Origin: Marinomonas sp. TW1
GTDB lineage: Bacteria; Pseudomonadota; Gammaproteobacteria; Pseudomonadales; Marinomonadaceae
Length of the DNA: 64,000 bases
Assembly (NCBI RefSeq): GCF_001625355.1
Contig: NZ_JSEE01000002.1
Span: 124,001-188,000 of the forward strand
Reading direction: 5' to 3'
Shown: piece by piece, positions 18,451 to 28,135 of the stretch
Layout of the letters: every line of letters begins with the position of its first letter
How positions within the stretch are numbered: the first letter of the stretch is position 1
Notes under the pieces: model-generated
Told to the model about the DNA's origin: nothing
The model's input: only the letters and a program-made list of their open reading frames with translations
Database searches by the model: none
Program-made: the position numbers and the translations under genes

Positions 18451-18948
18451 CTAAATTGGCTGACGGTCTGCCAGAGGTGTTGAGAAGGTATATTCCATGT
18501 CCCAAGGGAATCGAATCCAAGTGTCTTGGCTCACTTCTGTTACGAAGGTATCAACTAATGGCTTACCAGCTGGTTTGGCATAAATGGTCGCAAAGTGTGC
18601 TTTTGGCAACATTTCACGCACTTTCGCTGCCGTACGACCTGTGTCAACAAGATCGTCGATCAGAATAAACCCTTCGCCATCGCCGTCCACGCCTTTCAAC
18701 ACATTTAAATCGCCTTGCTTCATCGCCGCGCCACCTTCTTCATCAGCGCCGTAGCTCACAACACAGATGGTGTCTATTAGGCGAATGTCCATTTCGCGAC
18801 ACAAGATAGCCGCAGGCACCAGACCACCACGAGTAATCGCGATGATGCCTTTCCAAGGACCTTGCTCAAGCAAACGCCAAGACAAAGCACGTGCATTTCT
18901 ATGCAGCTCTTCCCAAGAAACAGGAAAATCTTTTGAATAAGGGGTCAT
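18451..18948 (-). CDS. gpt: Xanthine (guanine) phosphoribosyltransferase
   Basis: A 165-residue type I phosphoribosyltransferase that salvages xanthine and guanine with PRPP. The PRPP loop reads [14 protein letters not shown] (about residues 94-107), and the N-terminal segment [16 protein letters not shown] and ITRGGLVPA match Gpt. The ATG at 18948 follows GGAG at five bases; an in-frame TTG just before it is not needed. It is followed by its own terminator and preceded by a 120-bp gap before the cobalamin genes, so it is likely a single-gene unit. Confidence 0.94.
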   Translation of the reverse strand: MTPYSKDFPVSWEELHRNARALSWRLLEQGPWKGIIAITRGGLVPAAILCREMDIRLIDTICVVSYGADEEGGAAMKQGDLNVLKGVDGDGEGFILIDDLVDTGRTAAKVREMLPKAHFATIYAKPAGKPLVDTFVTEVSQDTWIRFPWDMEYTFSTPLADRQPI

Positions 18949-19071
18949 CAAGGCTCCTATGCTTTACAGCTATTTTAATTCGAAAGTTAATAGATCATCT
19001 TAATAAAAAAGCTCTGCTCACGAACGGTGAAACAGGACTCAAAAGACGATGTTAGGGTATTGGAAGGCGTG

Positions 19072-19581
19072 CTATTTTAACGGCATTGGCAGTCCAGCTG
19101 CAACAAAAGTTACCCGATCGGTCAATTTAGCCAAGGTTTGATTGAGCATTCCTGCCTCATCGGCAAAACGTCGGGCTAAAGCATTCATCGGCATGATGCC
19201 CAAACCAACTTCACTGGAGACCAGTACCAACTCCCCTTGAAATTGCTCTACCGCCTTTAATAAAGATTGACGCTCTCGCTCAAACACTTGATCGTCCTCC
19301 AAGCATAAAAGGTTGCTGAGCCACAGACTAAAGCATTCCACAATCACAGCTTGCTGAACATGGTTGAGGCGGTTGAGCGTCTCAGCCAGTGCAATGGGCT
19401 CCTCAATCAGCTGCCATTGCTCAGGACGGTTCAATTTATGCCGCTCAACTCGTTGTGCCATTTCGTCATCCCAAACTTGAGACGTGGCGACATAACAAAC
19501 GGGTTTACCAGTTTCTGCCACCAAATCTTGTGCAAAGGCACTTTTACCACTGCGCACCCCTCCGAGTACCAAATACTTCAT
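19072..19581 (-). CDS. cobU: Adenosylcobinamide kinase / adenosylcobinamide-phosphate guanylyltransferase
   Basis: A 169-residue bifunctional enzyme that phosphorylates adenosylcobinamide and attaches GMP, preparing the corrin for loop assembly. The P-loop is GGVRSGKS at 7-14, and the guanylylated His is H48 in RVERHKLNRP. Start is the ATG at 19581, which overlaps the stop of the upstream aminotransferase gene (ATGA); a longer frame to 19677 is only overlap. The gene order cbiB, cobD, cobU on the minus strand marks a small operon for late cobalamin assembly. Confidence 0.94.
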   Translation of the reverse strand: MKYLVLGGVRSGKSAFAQDLVAETGKPVCYVATSQVWDDEMAQRVERHKLNRPEQWQLIEEPIALAETLNRLNHVQQAVIVECFSLWLSNLLCLEDDQVFERERQSLLKAVEQFQGELVLVSSEVGLGIMPMNALARRFADEAGMLNQTLAKLTDRVTFVAAGLPMPLK

Positions 19582-20696
19582 GCTAAGTCTCGCCCTCCAG
19601 CCCCTTTTAATAATTGTATCAACAAGGCATCTAACGTCTCTATTTCCGACATGGCAGGCATAGCGACACGTATCCAACCATCCCCTAAACGAGTATGTAC
19701 GCCCACCTCATGCAGCATAGCAAACACCTGTTCTGCATAACCTTGATCCGATATGCGCCAAGTCGCAAACAAAGGATGAAGAGTATAATCTTGTGAGTCG
19801 AAGATGGTATGGAACTTGGGCAACACTTTCTCCACAAAATAACGTTGACGAGCCTCTAGATGGCCCTTTGCCGCCAACTGCCATGCGGTATCCTGCAAAG
19901 CCAAATCCACTAGATGCAAACTGGCACTGGCCACAGGCCAAGGTCCCATTAGATTATTTAAACTCTGCTGCCAGTCGGGGTGACAGAAAACAAAGCCTAC
20001 TCTCGCACCGGCCAGACCAAAAAATTTACCCACCGAACGCAACACAAACAAAGCATCAAAACCATGCTGACTCTCGATTTGTTCATCAATCTGTTCACCT
20101 AATCGGCTTAGTAGACTTAATTCAGGTTGAACGTCGATAAACGCCTCATCAACAACAAACCACGCCCGCTGCCGTTTCGCCTGTGCCAGCACCTGTAAAA
20201 CCAACTCGGAATCCGCCCACTCACCAGTCGGGTTGTTTGGGTTCACCAAAACAGCGGCCGTCCAAGACTGATCGAGCAATTCATTCAAGTCATCATAATA
20301 AGCCAGTTCAAAACCCCATTTTTGCCAGGCAAAAGCGTGTTCTTGGTAACCAACCCTAGGAACAAACACACGCTTCGATTTGCTACTCTCTGAGGGCAGC
20401 TGTTCACGCTTCAAAATGGGTAAGGCTTCGATTATTTGTTGACTGCCGGAGGCAATCACAGTGGGGCGAACACCATAATAGGACTGTGCCGACTGCATTA
20501 ACGCGGCCTGATCTGGCAATGTCATCCAAAGGGCTTTCGGAAAATCAGGAATCGGCCAAGGCTCGCGATTACAGGCGGAAGACAAATCCAACCAAGTTGA
20601 AGCCTGGTCGCCTTCTTGTCGTTGCCAGCGCGCTAAATCCCCGCCATGAGGCAAACTGGCCACGTCTAAATTGGCTTTATTCAAAACAGCAGACAT
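19578..20696 (-). CDS. cobD: Threonine-phosphate decarboxylase (CobD/CobC type)
   Basis: A 372-residue PLP-dependent fold-type I enzyme. It should make (R)-1-amino-2-propanol phosphate, the linker between corrin ring and nucleotide loop. It has the HGGDLARWQ start typical of this family, ASGSQQIIEALP, LVNPNNPTGEW, VVDEAFID, and the PLP lysine in LRSVGKFFGLAGARVGF. The ATG at 20696 is preferred to an in-frame GTG at 20711. Its first 16 bases overlap the end of cbiB, and its stop overlaps the cobU start, so the three genes are translationally linked. Confidence 0.9.
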   Translation of the reverse strand: MSAVLNKANLDVASLPHGGDLARWQRQEGDQASTWLDLSSACNREPWPIPDFPKALWMTLPDQAALMQSAQSYYGVRPTVIASGSQQIIEALPILKREQLPSESSKSKRVFVPRVGYQEHAFAWQKWGFELAYYDDLNELLDQSWTAAVLVNPNNPTGEWADSELVLQVLAQAKRQRAWFVVDEAFIDVQPELSLLSRLGEQIDEQIESQHGFDALFVLRSVGKFFGLAGARVGFVFCHPDWQQSLNNLMGPWPVASASLHLVDLALQDTAWQLAAKGHLEARQRYFVEKVLPKFHTIFDSQDYTLHPLFATWRISDQGYAEQVFAMLHEVGVHTRLGDGWIRVAMPAMSEIETLDALLIQLLKGAGGRDLA

Positions 20697-21640
20697 ATGA
20701 CCAATCCCCACAAGTACACGCTTCTGTCCACCAGCTCAACAGCTCGTATCAGGTCTTTTGGTTGAGCTTGCTCCCCTTCGCCTAAAACTGGGCGCTCTTC
20801 TACTTTGCCAAAATAGGGCGCACTACCGCCAACTTGAATGCCCAGCGCCCCAGCCCCTGCCGCCATGACTGGACCAGCATTAGGGCTTTTCCAACTGGCC
20901 GAAGGCCGACGAGCAGAACGTAACGCCGCATGCCATTGACCACAGGCTCCGTAGGTACAAACCACCAATCGCGCAGGCAGATAATTCAGCACATCATCGA
21001 AACGCGCAGCAAACCAACCAAAGTGAATAAAGGCGTCATTTTTGTAACCCCACATGGCATCTAATGTATTGGCAAGTCGATAAAGTAAAATCCCCGGCAC
21101 ACCGGCAACGACAAACCAAAATATCGGCGCAAAAATGGCATCATTGCCGTTTTCTAGCACGGACTCAACACCCGCTTTCGCGACCTCTTCTTCACTTAGG
21201 TTTTGTGTGTCACGGCTCACAATATAACCCACCGCTTGTCGCGCTTGCTGCAATTCAGACAAGTCGCCTTGGGCGGCTTTCTGCAATGGCTCAGCAATGG
21301 CAAACGCATGCTCTCTTAAACTTTGCCAACCAATGGCAAAATACACAATCAACACCGCAAGACTACGATCTAACCAAGTCGGTAACAGCCAAAACAAAAC
21401 AGATAAAACCAATAACCAAGGTATCACCGCCAAACACCAAGCAACTACTCCGGCTCGTTTTTGTTGGCTCGCCTTAGCCGTATGAGGCGCCACCGTATAT
21501 TGGTGCACAAGATCCACCCAGCGTCCGAACCAAACTAATGGGTGCCATGATTTAGGCTCACCAATTAATCGGTCCAGCAGCAGAGCAATGATTAAAATAA
21601 GGGCATTCGTCGATATAAAGTCAAAAATTGAAGTCATCAT
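20681..21640 (-). CDS. cbiB: Adenosylcobinamide-phosphate synthase
   Basis: A 319-residue inner-membrane protein of the CbiB family (called CobD in the aerobic nomenclature), joining aminopropanol phosphate to adenosylcobyric acid. Seen are an N-terminal helix with LLDRLIGEPKSWHPLVWFGRW, several membrane helices at about 10-30, 65-105 and 165-185, SRDTQNLSEEEVAKAGVESVLENGNDA (split here over about residues 144-170) and TLDAMWGYKN. It is divergent from cobQ with 77 bases between start codons, so a shared promoter region is likely. No B12 riboswitch was recognised in that short gap. Confidence 0.93.
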   Translation of the reverse strand: MMTSIFDFISTNALILIIALLLDRLIGEPKSWHPLVWFGRWVDLVHQYTVAPHTAKASQQKRAGVVAWCLAVIPWLLVLSVLFWLLPTWLDRSLAVLIVYFAIGWQSLREHAFAIAEPLQKAAQGDLSELQQARQAVGYIVSRDTQNLSEEEVAKAGVESVLENGNDAIFAPIFWFVVAGVPGILLYRLANTLDAMWGYKNDAFIHFGWFAARFDDVLNYLPARLVVCTYGACGQWHAALRSARRPSASWKSPNAGPVMAAGAGALGIQVGGSAPYFGKVEERPVLGEGEQAQPKDLIRAVELVDRSVYLWGLVICLLF

Positions 21641-21717
21641 GAATATTGGTCGTTTTTCAGTGATCGAAACATTGGGTAGAATTCTAACACCTTATTGATT
21701 TAAAACGTGATGACTTC

Positions 21718-23196
21718 ATGCCTGCCTTTAGCTTAATGGTCCAAGGGACAACCTCTGATGCTGGAAAAAGCACTCTAGTGACAGCACTATGCCGACTCTT
21801 GGTAAAGCGCCAACTCTCGGTTGCGCCTTTCAAACCACAAAACATGGCACTCAACAGCGCCGTTACCCAAGATGGTAATGAAATCGGCCGCGCTCAAGCG
21901 GTACAAGCACAGGCTGCTCACCTAGCCCCCCATGTGGACATGAACCCCATTCTGCTCAAACCCAACACAGACACCGGCGCCCAAGTCATCATTCAAGGCA
22001 AAGCCGTGGGCAACATGAATGCGGTCGGATACCACCAATACAAAAGCATCGCCAAACAAGCCGCCTTGGATTCCTACCATCGTCTTGCCTCACACTATCA
22101 AGCGGTATTAATTGAAGGTGCAGGCAGCCCAGCCGAGATCAACCTACGCGCTCGTGACATTGCCAACATGGGCTTTGCGGAAAGCATTGATTGTCCTGTC
22201 ATCATCATTGCCGACATAGACAAAGGCGGTGTGTTTGCGCATTTGGTTGGCACTTTAGACCTGCTTAGCCAAAGCGAACAAGACAGGGTGATTGGCTTTG
22301 TGATTAACCGTTTTCGTGGTGACATCAGCTTATTGCAATCTGGGCTCGACTGGCTAGAAGCCCGTACTGGTAAACCCGTATTAGGGGTCTTACCCTATCT
22401 GACAGGGTTTCATTTAGAATCAGAAGACGCCGTCGCTCAAAGTCCAATCAAGGATCATTCGACAGACAAACTGCAAGTGGTCATTCCGGTGATGCCACGC
22501 ACCAGTAATCATACCGATTGGGATGCCCTGCGCTTGCACCCAGAGGTACAAGTGACATTAGTGAATGCCAATGAAGCAATCCCTCCTGCAGATCTCGTGA
22601 TTTTACCGGGCAGCAAAAGCGTACAAAGTGATCTGGCTTTTCTACGCCAACAAGGCTGGGAAAGCTATTTACAAAAACACCTTAGATACGGCGGTAACGT
22701 CATTGGCCTCTGCGGCGGTTTTCAAATGCTCGGAGAGCACCTATCCGATCCCCTTGGGCTAGAAAACCAAACACCTGGGACACAAACCAATGGCTTTGGT
22801 TTTATCCCCATGACAACCGTCTTAAAAGAAGAAAAACAGCTCAAACAACGACAAGGTAAACTGATACAGGAACACGCTGAGATCACAGGTTATGAAATTC
22901 ACTCTGGCGTGTCTCAATTCACCCAAAGACACGATGCCTTGATTGAACTGAATAATGGCGAAATTGAAGGTTATCGATCTGCCGATGGACAAATCATCGG
23001 CACCTACCTACACGGTTTATTTGATCACCCCGATGCCTTAAACGCCTTATTAAAATGGGCGGGCCACACGGCAAACGAAGCTTTCGATTATCGCCAACAC
23101 AGAGAAAGCGAAATTGACCGACTGGCCAACAGCGTTGAACAACATATGGACATAGATGGGCTTATTGAAACTTGTCGTGGGTTTAACCAGATTTAG
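21718..23196 (+). CDS. cobQ: Cobyric acid synthase
   Basis: A 492-residue glutamine-dependent amidotransferase that amidates four side chains of adenosylcobyrinate a,c-diamide. It has an N-terminal dethiobiotin-synthetase-like ATPase domain with P-loop [10 protein letters not shown] at 10-19, and a C-terminal class I glutaminase domain with nucleophile C332 ([10 protein letters not shown]) and the catalytic His in [11 protein letters not shown]. Length and architecture are normal. It is transcribed away from cbiB-cobD-cobU, and its 3' side runs into a C-rich tandem repeat array. Confidence 0.95.
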   Translation: MPAFSLMVQGTTSDAGKSTLVTALCRLLVKRQLSVAPFKPQNMALNSAVTQDGNEIGRAQAVQAQAAHLAPHVDMNPILLKPNTDTGAQVIIQGKAVGNMNAVGYHQYKSIAKQAALDSYHRLASHYQAVLIEGAGSPAEINLRARDIANMGFAESIDCPVIIIADIDKGGVFAHLVGTLDLLSQSEQDRVIGFVINRFRGDISLLQSGLDWLEARTGKPVLGVLPYLTGFHLESEDAVAQSPIKDHSTDKLQVVIPVMPRTSNHTDWDALRLHPEVQVTLVNANEAIPPADLVILPGSKSVQSDLAFLRQQGWESYLQKHLRYGGNVIGLCGGFQMLGEHLSDPLGLENQTPGTQTNGFGFIPMTTVLKEEKQLKQRQGKLIQEHAEITGYEIHSGVSQFTQRHDALIELNNGEIEGYRSADGQIIGTYLHGLFDHPDALNALLKWAGHTANEAFDYRQHRESEIDRLANSVEQHMDIDGLIETCRGFNQI

Positions 23197-23215
23197 TATT
23201 TAGCCCTTTTAAGAC

Positions 23216-23513
23216 AACCCCCTCCAACTCCCCCTTATTAAGGGGGAGAGCCTAGTAATTTGCTCCCTCCCCTTATGAAAGGAGAGCCTGGTAATTTGCT
23301 CCCTCCCCTTATTAAAAGAGAACCTAGTAATTTACTCCCTCCCCCTATTAAAAGAGAACCTAGTAATTTACTCCCTCCCCCTATTAAAAGAGAGCCTAGT
23401 AATTTGTTCCCTCCCTTTATACAGGGAGAGCCTAGTAATTTGTTCCCTCTTATGAAAGGAGAGCCCAGTAATTTGTTCCCTCCCCTTTCGAAGGGGAAGG
23501 TTAGGGTGGGGTT
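23216..23513. repeat. Tandem array of C/G-rich repeats, 36-bp period
   Basis: About seven imperfect copies of a 36-bp unit follow the cobQ stop: each has CTCCCTCCCC, a short AT core such as TTATTAAAAG, then AGAGCCTAGTAATTTG. The edges carry the fuller palindromes seen elsewhere in the window (AACTCCCCCTTATTAAGGGGGAG at the left and AAGGGGAAGGTTAGGGTGGGG at the right, given as motifs). Because 36 is a multiple of three, the array reads as an open frame with 12-residue repeats, but it has only a TTG start and is probably not a gene. It fills the cobQ-galE gap of 322 bp. Confidence 0.9.
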
Positions 23514-23518
23514 ATAAA

Positions 23519-24544
23519 TTACCTTCCACCAAACCCATTAGGATTTTGACTTTGCCATTGCCAAGCATCTCGACACATGTCTTCTAAGGTTAACGAGACT
23601 TCCCAATTTAGCTCGGCTTTGGCTTTGTCTGCATTCGCATAAAACTCAGCAATGTCACCGGCTCGTCTTGGTTCAATTGCGTAAGGAATCGAATGGCCAC
23701 AGGCTTTTTCAAACGCTGCGACCACCTCTAATACACTGTAACCTTTTCCAGCCCCCAAGTTATAAGCTTCAATACTAGCCGATGGTTGTTCTTCTAGTTT
23801 CTGGAGCGCTTTGATATGGCCTAACGCCAAGTCCACCACATGAATGTAATCGCGCACTCCAGTGCCATCGTGAGTCGGATAATCCCCACCGAACACACTC
23901 AGTTTTTCACGCTTTCCGACCGCAACTTGAGCAATAAAAGGCATGAGGTTATTGGGAATGCCATTTGGGTCTTCACCGATTAAACCACTTGGATGCGCAC
24001 CAACAGGATTAAAATAGCGCAATAAAGACACATTCCATCTTGGGTCCGAAACAAACACATCCTGTAAGAATTGTTCGATCATCACCTTAGTTCGACCATA
24101 TGGACTTGTTGAGCTTAAAGGAAAATGCTCCACATAAGGAATCGGGTTATGCTCGCCATAAACCGTAGCGGAAGAACTGAACACAAGATTAAACACATGA
24201 TGCTTTGCCATTACCTCTAACAACAGCAAAGTACTGGTCAGGTTATTGTGGTAATAGGTGATGGGAATCTGAGTGGATTCGCCGACCGCTTTTAGCCCGG
24301 CAAAATGAATAACGGCATCGATACTGTGTTGTTCGAAAATAGCGTTGATGGCCGACTGATCAAGCAGATCTGCTTCATAAAAAATCACCGATTGATTGGT
24401 AATGGTTTGGATACGATTAAAGACTTCAGGGTTGGCATTACAGAGATTATCCACCACGATGACCTCATACCCTTGCTGCAACAATTCAACACAAGTATGA
24501 CTGCCAATAAAACCCGCACCACCTGTGACTAAAATCTGTTTCAT
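23519..24544 (-). CDS. galE: UDP-glucose 4-epimerase
   Basis: A 341-residue extended short-chain dehydrogenase that interconverts UDP-glucose and UDP-galactose. The NAD-binding motif TGGAGFIGSH is at 7-16, the catalytic Ser region is [11 protein letters not shown], and the YxxxK motif is YGRTK. It lies 58 bases downstream of the MATE gene on the same strand. A second galE of the same family lies at 34.5 kb in the opposite orientation. Its product would feed the polysaccharide genes further right. Confidence 0.95.
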   Translation of the reverse strand: MKQILVTGGAGFIGSHTCVELLQQGYEVIVVDNLCNANPEVFNRIQTITNQSVIFYEADLLDQSAINAIFEQHSIDAVIHFAGLKAVGESTQIPITYYHNNLTSTLLLLEVMAKHHVFNLVFSSSATVYGEHNPIPYVEHFPLSSTSPYGRTKVMIEQFLQDVFVSDPRWNVSLLRYFNPVGAHPSGLIGEDPNGIPNNLMPFIAQVAVGKREKLSVFGGDYPTHDGTGVRDYIHVVDLALGHIKALQKLEEQPSASIEAYNLGAGKGYSVLEVVAAFEKACGHSIPYAIEPRRAGDIAEFYANADKAKAELNWEVSLTLEDMCRDAWQWQSQNPNGFGGR

Positions 24545-24602
24545 TCCATTTACCCTATTACTTGAATTAAAGAGTTCAAACCAAAATAATTAAATCAAAA
24601 TA

Positions 24603-25988
24603 CTAAGCCACTTCCCGTGGCGATGAAATTCGCTTGCCCTTATAACGTCTCAAAACATAACGGAAACGTAATACTAAAATGGCCGCTAATAAGGTCAGCC
24701 CGGCCCCCAGACCAATATAAAAACCGCGCAAAGACAGTGTCTCAGACCAAGGGCTATAATGCGACAACCAAAAACCAAGTGGCATGCTTAATCCAAACAA
24801 GGAGACACCAAAGGCAATCATCGACGAGCGAGTATCCCTAAAGCCACGCAAAGCTCCCGTAAAGACGGTTTGCAACATATCAGGTAGTTGGTAACAAGAG
24901 GAAATTAATAAGATACTGGCCGCCAACGCAACCACCTCTGCATTACTGCTGTAAAGGTAAGGAATTTGTTCGTTCAACGTCTGAGTAATGACAAAACAAA
25001 CACCAACATACCCTAAGCCAAGTACCACGATCACTCGCAGGCGCTTCATCACACCGTCGACACCTTCTTTTGACATTGCCTTTGCCACCACAATGGCGGT
25101 AACCGCGCTCATGGCCATCATTGGTGTAAACAAGAATGATGTATATGACATGACAATCTGACCACTTCCTAGCGCCAAATCACCAAATGACGAAATTAAC
25201 CAAGTCATCGACGAAAACAAGCCAACCTCAAACGCAAAGGCAAAACCCGCCGGCATGCCTACATTCAGCAAAATGCCAAACTGACGAACATAACGCCAGA
25301 CGATGCGCGTAAAGAGCGGGTGTTTGTTCCAAAACTTGTCGTACACCACAAAAAAGAACACCGCCAAATACAAGGACAAACAAGACGCAATGGCCGCCCC
25401 TTTAGCTCCCATTTCTGGAAAACCAAAGCGTCCAAAAATCAGCACATAATTAAACAGAATGTTCAACAACAAACCCGTGCTTGCCACCATTAAAGGAAAA
25501 CCTGGACGACCTGCCGCTTCGAACAAGTTTTTGTAGGCGGTCATCAGTGCCAGCATGGGCAAAGCGGGTGCAAAGATATACAGATACGCAACCGAGACAT
25601 CCCGCGTTTCAGGCTCAGTCGCCATCATACGAGCAAAGTGAGGTAGCAAGAACACCGTCAGTAAAATCGCCACAATGCCCAAAACGACAGACAAACCAAC
25701 CGCTTGAGACATGTACAAATTCACCAGTTTAGGCTGACGCCCATGAAGATGTCGCGTTACCAGTGGTGTCAGACCAAACGTCGCCCCAATCAAAAAGCAG
25801 CCAATCGGCATCCACAAACTTGAAGCAAGCCCAACCGCGGCCAAATGCAAGGCATCGTAGTGGCCCAGCATAATCGTATCCACAACACTTATCGACAGCT
25901 CAAGCGTCATCGTCAGAACCATTGGAAACAGCAAATGCAGAACTTCTTTCAAAACAGCAAAACGTTTCACCACAGGCACCACATCCAT
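24603..25988 (-). CDS. MATE-family multidrug/Na+ antiporter
   Basis: A 461-residue inner-membrane protein with about 12 hydrophobic helices in two halves, matching MATE exporters of the NorM type: PMVLTMTLELSISVVDTIMLGHYDALHLAAVG is divided among residues 22-53, and GATFGLTPLVTRHLHGR follows near 70. It should expel cationic compounds using Na+ or H+. galE is immediately downstream. The C-terminal tail is basic. The substrate cannot be predicted. Confidence 0.9.
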   Translation of the reverse strand: MDVVPVVKRFAVLKEVLHLLFPMVLTMTLELSISVVDTIMLGHYDALHLAAVGLASSLWMPIGCFLIGATFGLTPLVTRHLHGRQPKLVNLYMSQAVGLSVVLGIVAILLTVFLLPHFARMMATEPETRDVSVAYLYIFAPALPMLALMTAYKNLFEAAGRPGFPLMVASTGLLLNILFNYVLIFGRFGFPEMGAKGAAIASCLSLYLAVFFFVVYDKFWNKHPLFTRIVWRYVRQFGILLNVGMPAGFAFAFEVGLFSSMTWLISSFGDLALGSGQIVMSYTSFLFTPMMAMSAVTAIVVAKAMSKEGVDGVMKRLRVIVVLGLGYVGVCFVITQTLNEQIPYLYSSNAEVVALAASILLISSCYQLPDMLQTVFTGALRGFRDTRSSMIAFGVSLFGLSMPLGFWLSHYSPWSETLSLRGFYIGLGAGLTLLAAILVLRFRYVLRRYKGKRISSPREVA

Positions 25989-26034
25989 ACAGCCAAAATA
26001 AGGCCGCTAATCTAACACCATGCAACAAACAATG

Positions 26035-26334
26035 CACCCCCTCTAACTCCCCCTTAATAAGGGGGAGAACCAAGTGCAATCTCACACAGGAAATGGAGAG
26101 CTTTTAATCCCCTCCCCTTACAAAGGGGAGGGCTAGGGTGGGGTTTTCTCTAGTCCTTCCCTGCAACCCCCTCTAACTCCCCCTTAATAAGGGGGAGAAC
26201 CAAGTGCAATCTCACACAGGAAATGGAGAGCTTTTCGTTCCCTCCCCTTACCAAGGGGAGGGCTAGGGTGGGGTTTTCTCTAGTCCTTCCCTGCAACCCC
26301 CTCTAACTCCCCCTTATATAAGGGGGAGAACCAA
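26035..26334. repeat. Tandem 130-bp repeat built from C/G-rich palindromes
   Basis: Two complete copies and part of a third follow each other with an exact 130-bp period (CTCTAACTCC at 26041, 26171 and 26301). Each unit contains one palindrome of the form ACTCCCCCTTAATAAGGGGG and a second one, CCCTCCCCTTAC then AAGGGGAGGGCTAGGGTGGGG. The copies are almost identical, so the duplication is recent. It fills the space between the divergent MATE and LysO genes. Confidence 0.92.
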
Positions 26335-26433
26335 AGGAAAACTCTCTTTAAAAAAACAACTAGAAGGTTGAACTCCTCACCATTAGCCGACAAAATATCG
26401 CCTCTTTTTCATCTTGTCTGGGACGACGTATTC

Positions 26434-27348
26434 ATGGCAATGCTCACCACATTAGGTCCGCTTCTTATTGCGTTACTTTTCGGTTATTGGCTTCATCTCA
26501 AACCGTTCACACCTGAACGCGTTGCCAAATGGCTGGAGCAACTGGTCTACCTAATCCTCGGGCTCATTGGCTTCAGCCTTGGATCACTTGAGAACCTTGT
26601 TGAAAAGCTATTGATTGCAGGCTATCAAGCGGTCATTCTCATTTTACTGGTCAGTAGCTTCAGTCTTTTGGGACTTTATGTCAGCGGAAAGTGTTTTAAT
26701 AAACGTACTGAGAACAATCCTGAACAAGCCGCTTCTGCGAGCCTCAAACAAGCCTTACTAGACGCCTTAAAAACAATTAGCTGGGTCATTGGCGGCGTAG
26801 CACTTGGCGTTATCGGCAAAAACTGGGTCTTACACATAGACGAATACGTGACTTGGTTGCTGTACTTTTTGTTGTTTTTAATCGGCTGCCAATTACGACA
26901 AGGCAACTATCGCTTACGCAAACTCTTTCTGAATAGCCAAGGGGTGATCATCGCCCTCGTCACCATAGTCACGACACTGCTTGCGGGTTGGCTAAGCAGC
27001 TTTATGTTGGACTTAACCTGGTATCAAGGGCTGGCCGTTGTCTCTGGATTTGGTTGGTACAGTTTATCGGGCATACTCATTACCGGACTAGGCGATCCTG
27101 TGCTTGGCACCACCGCCTTCTTGCTGGATTTAAGCCGTGAAATCATCGCTCTAATGTTCATCCCCTTTTTAGCCCGCATCAACAGCCACTTATCAGTTGG
27201 CTATTCTGGCGCCACCGCCATGGATTTCACTTTACCCATGCTAGGCAAATTCCACGGTTCACAAATCGTCCCTGTGTGCATTGCCAGCGGCTTTATTATG
27301 AGTATTTTAGTGCCAATATTCATTCCGCTTTTTCTCGGAATGAATTAA
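26434..27348 (+). CDS. Lysine exporter LysO-family membrane protein
   Basis: A 304-residue membrane protein of the LysO (YbjE, DUF340) family, which exports L-lysine in E. coli. Diagnostic segments are GFGWYSLSGILITGLGDPVLGTTAF (spread over about residues 210-235), LDLSREIIALMFIP and GATAMDFTLPML. About eight hydrophobic helices are visible. The frame is open from a TTG at 26368, but the ATG at 26434 (or 26440) aligns better with the family N terminus, with only a weak GGGA upstream. It is divergent from the MATE gene across the tandem repeat. Confidence 0.85.
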   Translation: MAMLTTLGPLLIALLFGYWLHLKPFTPERVAKWLEQLVYLILGLIGFSLGSLENLVEKLLIAGYQAVILILLVSSFSLLGLYVSGKCFNKRTENNPEQAASASLKQALLDALKTISWVIGGVALGVIGKNWVLHIDEYVTWLLYFLLFLIGCQLRQGNYRLRKLFLNSQGVIIALVTIVTTLLAGWLSSFMLDLTWYQGLAVVSGFGWYSLSGILITGLGDPVLGTTAFLLDLSREIIALMFIPFLARINSHLSVGYSGATAMDFTLPMLGKFHGSQIVPVCIASGFIMSILVPIFIPLFLGMN

Positions 27349-27356
27349 GTTCACTT

Positions 27357-27378
27357 CCTCCCCCTTGCCAAGGGGAGG
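27357..27378. repeat. Single copy of the C/G-rich palindrome
   Basis: CCTCCCCCTTG pairs with CAAGGGGAGG nine bases after the LysO stop. It belongs to the dispersed repeat family of this window and could serve as a terminator stem, although no T run follows. Confidence 0.7.
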
Positions 27379-27415
27379 ACGACAAATACAGAACAACCAA
27401 TAAAGCCAAAGGTCG

Positions 27416-28135
27416 CTATTCTGAGGTATCATAATCTGGCGTTTTCATCTGATAATATTCACGAATATTATTCCATTGCTCGCGATTCATATCCTTTTTA
27501 ATATTATCTTTTGCAAGCGTGAATTTCTGCGTGAAAGGTAAAGTCATAGGTTTTTCACTAGGATGACTCGCTCTACGTGAACAAGTACCTTTTAAAAACG
27601 ACATAGCCTTAAACCAGAGGTCATCTGCTTTTGGAGCCAGTTTCATGAACAAATCATAATTTGTCACATCACTATGCAGGCTATGAGCAGGATACAAAAC
27701 ACCTCCGTAGCCCGCTGGCATAATAGCTAAATGAGAAGTTCCTGGTGGGACTTTCTTATGCCACTGTTTATAGGGCAAAATTATCCCTTTATCATCGTAA
27801 GAGATAAAGTTGCATCGGTTAGCAATAATCTGGTCTGGGTATTCAAGATGCTCTTGCCACAAACGCACAAGCCATCCATCAGGATACAAGCTATCATCAT
27901 CACAAGTAACAATCACATCCTCTGGATAAAGAACAAGACTATTGATAAATTTTCGGTGAGAGCTGGTCGTTTCGGAAAAGTGAATCTCAAAATTGTCACC
28001 TTCTAACTCTGATAATTTTCTCGGTATTTGGTTTTTAAGATCCTTACGAAGCCAAAGCACTACTTGTTTTGGAGTCACTTCAAGGTTCAAAATACTTTTC
28101 ACCGTTAAATGAACACTTTTCAATCTATGAGGGAT
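27416..28135 (-). pseudogene. Glycosyltransferase, probably 5'-truncated
   Basis: The frame encodes about 235 residues of a GT-A-like family found in surface-polysaccharide loci: LTVKSILNLEVTPKQVVLWL, the metal-binding VTCDDDSLYPDGWL, then ILPYKQWHK, GYGGVLYPAHSLHSDV and KADDLWFKAMSFLKG. The family normally starts with a strand such as SLTSIPxR. Here the codons IPHRL are still readable (28121-28135) but a TGA stop at 28136-28138 cuts off the rest, and the only start codon is a TTG at 28123 within the conserved helix. An AGGAGG box lies 16 bases before that TTG. I therefore call it probably truncated, though translation coupled to the small upstream frame could still give product. Confidence 0.55.

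Noticed and set aside
21641..21717. Possible cobalamin riboswitch between cbiB and cobQ
   Set aside because: The 77-bp gap is too short and no B12-box-like sequence was seen.
23216..23513. Array resembling a CRISPR locus
   Set aside because: Units are directly adjacent with a 36-bp period and no unique spacers, and no cas genes are near.
23260..23517. 85-residue frame with 12-residue Pro-rich repeats
   Set aside because: It starts with TTG without a binding site and is simply the translation of the DNA repeat family.
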